A DNA stretch of 7,414 bases from Chloroflexota bacterium (GTDB lineage Bacteria > Chloroflexota > Dehalococcoidia > Dehalococcoidales > WRFJ01), in contig WRFJ01000039.1 in assembly GCA_009778865.1 (NCBI GenBank), forward strand, positions 1-7,414. The letters are read 5' to 3'. Of the stretch, positions 4,844 through 7,414 are shown piece after piece (the stretch's first letter is position 1; each line of letters starts with the position of its first letter). The notes under the pieces were generated by a model. The model saw only the letters and a program-made list of their open reading frames with translations. It had not been told where the DNA came from and made no database searches. The position numbers and the translations under genes are program-made.

Positions 4844-7300
4844 ATGAGAGTTCCTATTAGTTGGTTAAATGACTTTATAACAATAGATATACCCCTTTCC
4901 GAATTGATTCGTCGTCTGACCATGGCCGGTTTGGAAAGCAAGCTGGAATATAGCTTTGACATAGATCGCAAAATAGTTGTCGCCGAGATTCTAGAAGTAA
5001 AACCTCATCCCAATGCTGATAAATTACGTTTAGTTACCGTAGGTTATGATCATGGTATAGATACTGTGGTATGCGGTGCTCCTAATCTTGTCGTTGGTGA
5101 CAAAGTGGCTTTTGCCAAACTGGGCGCACAAGTTAAAAGCAATGGGCAAATTGTAGAATTGAAAACAGCTAATATTCGCGGTGTAGAATCGGCTGGCATG
5201 ATATGCGCCGAAGACGAGCTGGGAATTGGCACTAGTCATGAAGGCATTATGATATTAAATCATTTTGCCCCTCTGGGAGAGCCGGTGGCTTCAGTATTGG
5301 GCGAAGTTATACTTAACGTGGAAATTACTCCCAACCGTGCCGATTGCATGTCGGTATTAGGCATAGCCTATGAAGTGGCAGCGGCTATGGACAAGCAAGT
5401 TAAATTACCTCAGCACCAATATGAAGAACGATTATCAGTCTTATCTCGCGAAAAATTAAAAGTACGCATTATTGACCCGCAAGTCTCAATGTTCTATATG
5501 GGCGCCTACGTTGAAGGTGTTAAAGTAGGCCCTTCTCCGCAGTGGGTGCAGGATCGCTTGCTTATCTGTGGTGTGCGTCCTATATGTAATGTAGTAGATA
5601 TTACCAATTATGTCTTATTAGAATTTGGTCAACCATTACATGCTTTTGACTATGATAAATTACAGACTCATTCGCTTACTGTACGCACTGCCGGACCAGA
5701 TGATCATTTTATAGCTTTAGATGGTAAAGAGCACATTCTTAAAGAAGATATGGGTGTTATTACTGATGGCACTGCACCGGTAGCTTTGGCAGGTATTATC
5801 GGTGGTATGTCTACTGCTGTTGATGAGAATACAGTTAATATAGCTTTAGAAGGAGCTTCTTTTAACGCTACTATGGTACATAATACAGCCCGTACTTTAA
5901 AGATAAATACCGAAGCCTCCTTACGTTTTGAGCGCGGCATAAGTCCCATGCTAGTGGACAAAGTTTTAAGAAGAGCAGTTTATCTGATTTTAGAAATCTG
6001 CGGCGGTCAAACTCCCAAAGGTCTTTCACATGATATTCTAAAACCACCGCAACAGCACGGTATCAATATAGAAATGAATCAAGTCCGTCCCATGCTGGGC
6101 ATGCGCAATGATGATCCAGCATGGTCTAATCCAGTGATGGTCAAAGCGCTCACTAAGTTTGGTTTTAAATGGAGTGCTTTTGCCGGCAATGACGATGAGT
6201 TTGGTTCAATGTATGGTAAAGAAGATCAGATATCTAACGGTGTAGTATCAGTGCCGGAACATCGCTTTGACGTTAAAGATTTCAGTGATATATTGGAAGA
6301 GGTAGCACGCGGCATCGGCTATGATAATCTGCCGGTGCGCTTAATGTCTTCTGAACTGCCGCATACGCGTCACCAGTCGTCTTATATAGCTAAGATTAAA
6401 GCCAGAGAAGCTATGACACGCATGGGTTTTTGGGAGATTATTACTCATGGTTTAACCAGTTTAGAAGAACTTAAGAAAACCAAACTAGAGTCAGAAGAAT
6501 TTAAGCCTATGCCGCTTAAGGTATTAAATCCTATGGCTGATGGTCAAGAATATCTGCGTACCAATATGCGCGGTGCTTTACTGACGGCCATATATGAAAA
6601 TCGTAAACATCAAGATAGTGCCATTAAACTATACGAATTAGGACACATTTTTATTCCACGTGGCGAAGATGCTCTGCCCTTAGAACCCGAGATGATTTAT
6701 GCAGCCATGGTGGGGGATAAAAGCGGTATTTCTTGGCCCTCTAAAGCTGCTTCGGTGGATTTTTATACAGCTAAAGGATGCGCTGAAGTTTTACTTGCTG
6801 CCTTTGGTATTAAGGCTGATTATGTGCCGAGTATCGATGACGGCTTGCTGGCAGGTGCCAGAGCCGATGTTATGGTGGATGGTAAGAAGATTGGCGTGGT
6901 AGGTCAAGTACAGCCAACAGTAGCGCAAAATTTTGAGATAAACGAAGCAGTATATATGCTTAACTTTAGCTTGCCAGCTATTATCTCCTTGCAAAAAACT
7001 AAGATAGACTATCATCCGATAATTCGCCTTCCCAAATCTGAGCGTGATATTGCTGTAATAGTAGATAAAAATGTTGCCGCCAAAAGCTTGTTAGACCTCA
7101 TGCAAGCTCCCATAGTAAAAAATGCGCGCTTGTTTGATGTATATCAAGGCAAACAGGTGTCGCTTGGTAAGAAGTCGCTAGCTTTTCGTCTGACGCTGCA
7201 AGATGCCGGTCGCACTCTTACTGATAAGGAAATGGATGATACCGTAAAAAATATTGTTAATATTCTTAAAGAACAATATGGCGCCGAGCTGCGTTCATAA
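4844..7300 (+). CDS. pheT: Phenylalanyl-tRNA synthetase, beta subunit
   Basis: PheT is the tRNA-binding and proofreading subunit; it removes tyrosine wrongly attached to tRNA-Phe. The 818 residues give the full bacterial layout. An N-terminal MRVPISWLNDFI segment leads to an EMAP/OB tRNA-binding domain at about 42-150 (VKPHPNADKLRLVTV, GVESAGMICAEDELG). The B3/B4 editing domain spans about 205-390 (VVDITNYVLLEFGQPLHAFD, GIIGGMSTAVDENT, TEASLRFERG). The B5 domain at about 405-500 has the D476/E485/E486 acidic cluster (FDVKDFSDILEEVARGIGYD). A catalytic-like domain lies at about 515-710 and a ferredoxin-fold anticodon-binding domain at 724-816 (LPKSERDIAVIV, DVYQGKQVSLGKKSLAFRL). A weak GGGG (4829-4832) inside the end of pheS lies 11 nt before the ATG, so translation is probably coupled to pheS. 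B5 seems to carry a short insertion near 446-467. Confidence 0.97.
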   Translation: MRVPISWLNDFITIDIPLSELIRRLTMAGLESKLEYSFDIDRKIVVAEILEVKPHPNADKLRLVTVGYDHGIDTVVCGAPNLVVGDKVAFAKLGAQVKSNGQIVELKTANIRGVESAGMICAEDELGIGTSHEGIMILNHFAPLGEPVASVLGEVILNVEITPNRADCMSVLGIAYEVAAAMDKQVKLPQHQYEERLSVLSREKLKVRIIDPQVSMFYMGAYVEGVKVGPSPQWVQDRLLICGVRPICNVVDITNYVLLEFGQPLHAFDYDKLQTHSLTVRTAGPDDHFIALDGKEHILKEDMGVITDGTAPVALAGIIGGMSTAVDENTVNIALEGASFNATMVHNTARTLKINTEASLRFERGISPMLVDKVLRRAVYLILEICGGQTPKGLSHDILKPPQQHGINIEMNQVRPMLGMRNDDPAWSNPVMVKALTKFGFKWSAFAGNDDEFGSMYGKEDQISNGVVSVPEHRFDVKDFSDILEEVARGIGYDNLPVRLMSSELPHTRHQSSYIAKIKAREAMTRMGFWEIITHGLTSLEELKKTKLESEEFKPMPLKVLNPMADGQEYLRTNMRGALLTAIYENRKHQDSAIKLYELGHIFIPRGEDALPLEPEMIYAAMVGDKSGISWPSKAASVDFYTAKGCAEVLLAAFGIKADYVPSIDDGLLAGARADVMVDGKKIGVVGQVQPTVAQNFEINEAVYMLNFSLPAIISLQKTKIDYHPIIRLPKSERDIAVIVDKNVAAKSLLDLMQAPIVKNARLFDVYQGKQVSLGKKSLAFRLTLQDAGRTLTDKEMDDTVKNIVNILKEQYGAELRS

Positions 7301-7309
7301 ATGAACCAT

Positions 7310-7329
7310 CCCCGCAACTTGCTGCGAGG
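7310..7329. terminator. Short hairpin between convergent genes
   Basis: CCCCGCA (7310-7316) and TGCGAGG (7323-7329) pair with one mismatch around ACTTGC. It lies 9 nt after the pheT stop and 6 nt before the end of the opposing gene, so it could serve both transcripts. No T-run follows on either strand, which makes this a weak call. Confidence 0.4.
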
Positions 7330-7335
7330 TATCTG

Positions 7336-7413
7336 TTACTCTAACCAACTGAGTTGCTGAGTATATATTGTCTTATACTCTTTCTCTCGGCCTTGTTCGT
7401 GCACATACTTGGC
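7336..7413 (-). CDS. C-terminal end of an unidentified protein (partial)
   Basis: On the minus strand the frame is open from the window edge to a TAA read from 7338 to 7336, giving 25 residues: AKYVHEQGREKEYKTIYTQQ followed by LSWLE. The peptide is charged and amphipathic, like the last helix of a soluble protein, and the stop lies just beyond the hairpin shared with pheT, as expected for convergent genes. A second minus-strand frame is also open for about 23 codons, so the choice rests on composition and position. No family can be assigned from so short a piece. Confidence 0.45.
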   Translation of the reverse strand, partial: AKYVHEQGREKEYKTIYTQQLSWLE

Positions 7414-7414
7414 T

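Noticed and set aside
7310..7414. tRNA gene on the minus strand (CTCAGTTGGTTAGAG looks like a D-arm)
   Set aside because: No matching anticodon stem, T-arm or acceptor stem can be built around it; the bases are better explained as the codons of the partial minus-strand protein.

Overview
This window reads as an ordinary bacterial chromosomal segment of low to moderate GC, with tightly spaced plus-strand genes and one convergent gene entering from the right. The type A RNase P RNA and the bacterial-type PheS/PheT pair make it bacterial. The style of the proteins suggests Chloroflexota, perhaps Dehalococcoidia: a TIG-rich secreted protein held by one C-terminal helix, and a small cysteine-containing orphan protein. 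That placement is an impression rather than a proof.

Left part (1-2087): the end of a small helix-turn-helix (excisionase/MerR-like) DNA-binding protein is followed 20 nt later by a 614-residue secreted protein. The latter has a signal peptide, three TIG-like Ig domains, one fibronectin-III-like domain and a C-terminal membrane helix. A long AT-rich hairpin that should terminate transcription from both sides closes this unit.

Middle part (2139-2940): a compact type 1 RNase H-like protein with all four catalytic acidic residues is followed 21 nt later by rnpB. The best rnpB promoter has its -35 box inside the last codons of the RNase H gene. A 473-nt AT-rich stretch (2941-3413) then holds no convincing protein gene apart from a doubtful minus-strand open frame. 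It ends in a promoter whose predicted start lies almost on the ATG of a 75-residue orphan protein, so that mRNA is probably leaderless.

Right part (3642-7414): hairpins and a good sigma-70-type promoter precede the two-gene operon pheS-pheT, which encodes both subunits of phenylalanyl-tRNA synthetase. No T-box or leader peptide is visible. A short intergenic hairpin separates pheT from the 3' end of an unidentified minus-strand gene.

The unifying theme is housekeeping RNA metabolism (RNase H, RNase P RNA, tRNA charging) next to a cell-surface gene. I see no CRISPR array, insertion sequence, tRNA gene, attachment site or strong sign of a new defence or mobile system. The more unusual points are the HTH/TIG pairing, the leaderless orphan gene, and the palindromes at the pheST promoter.
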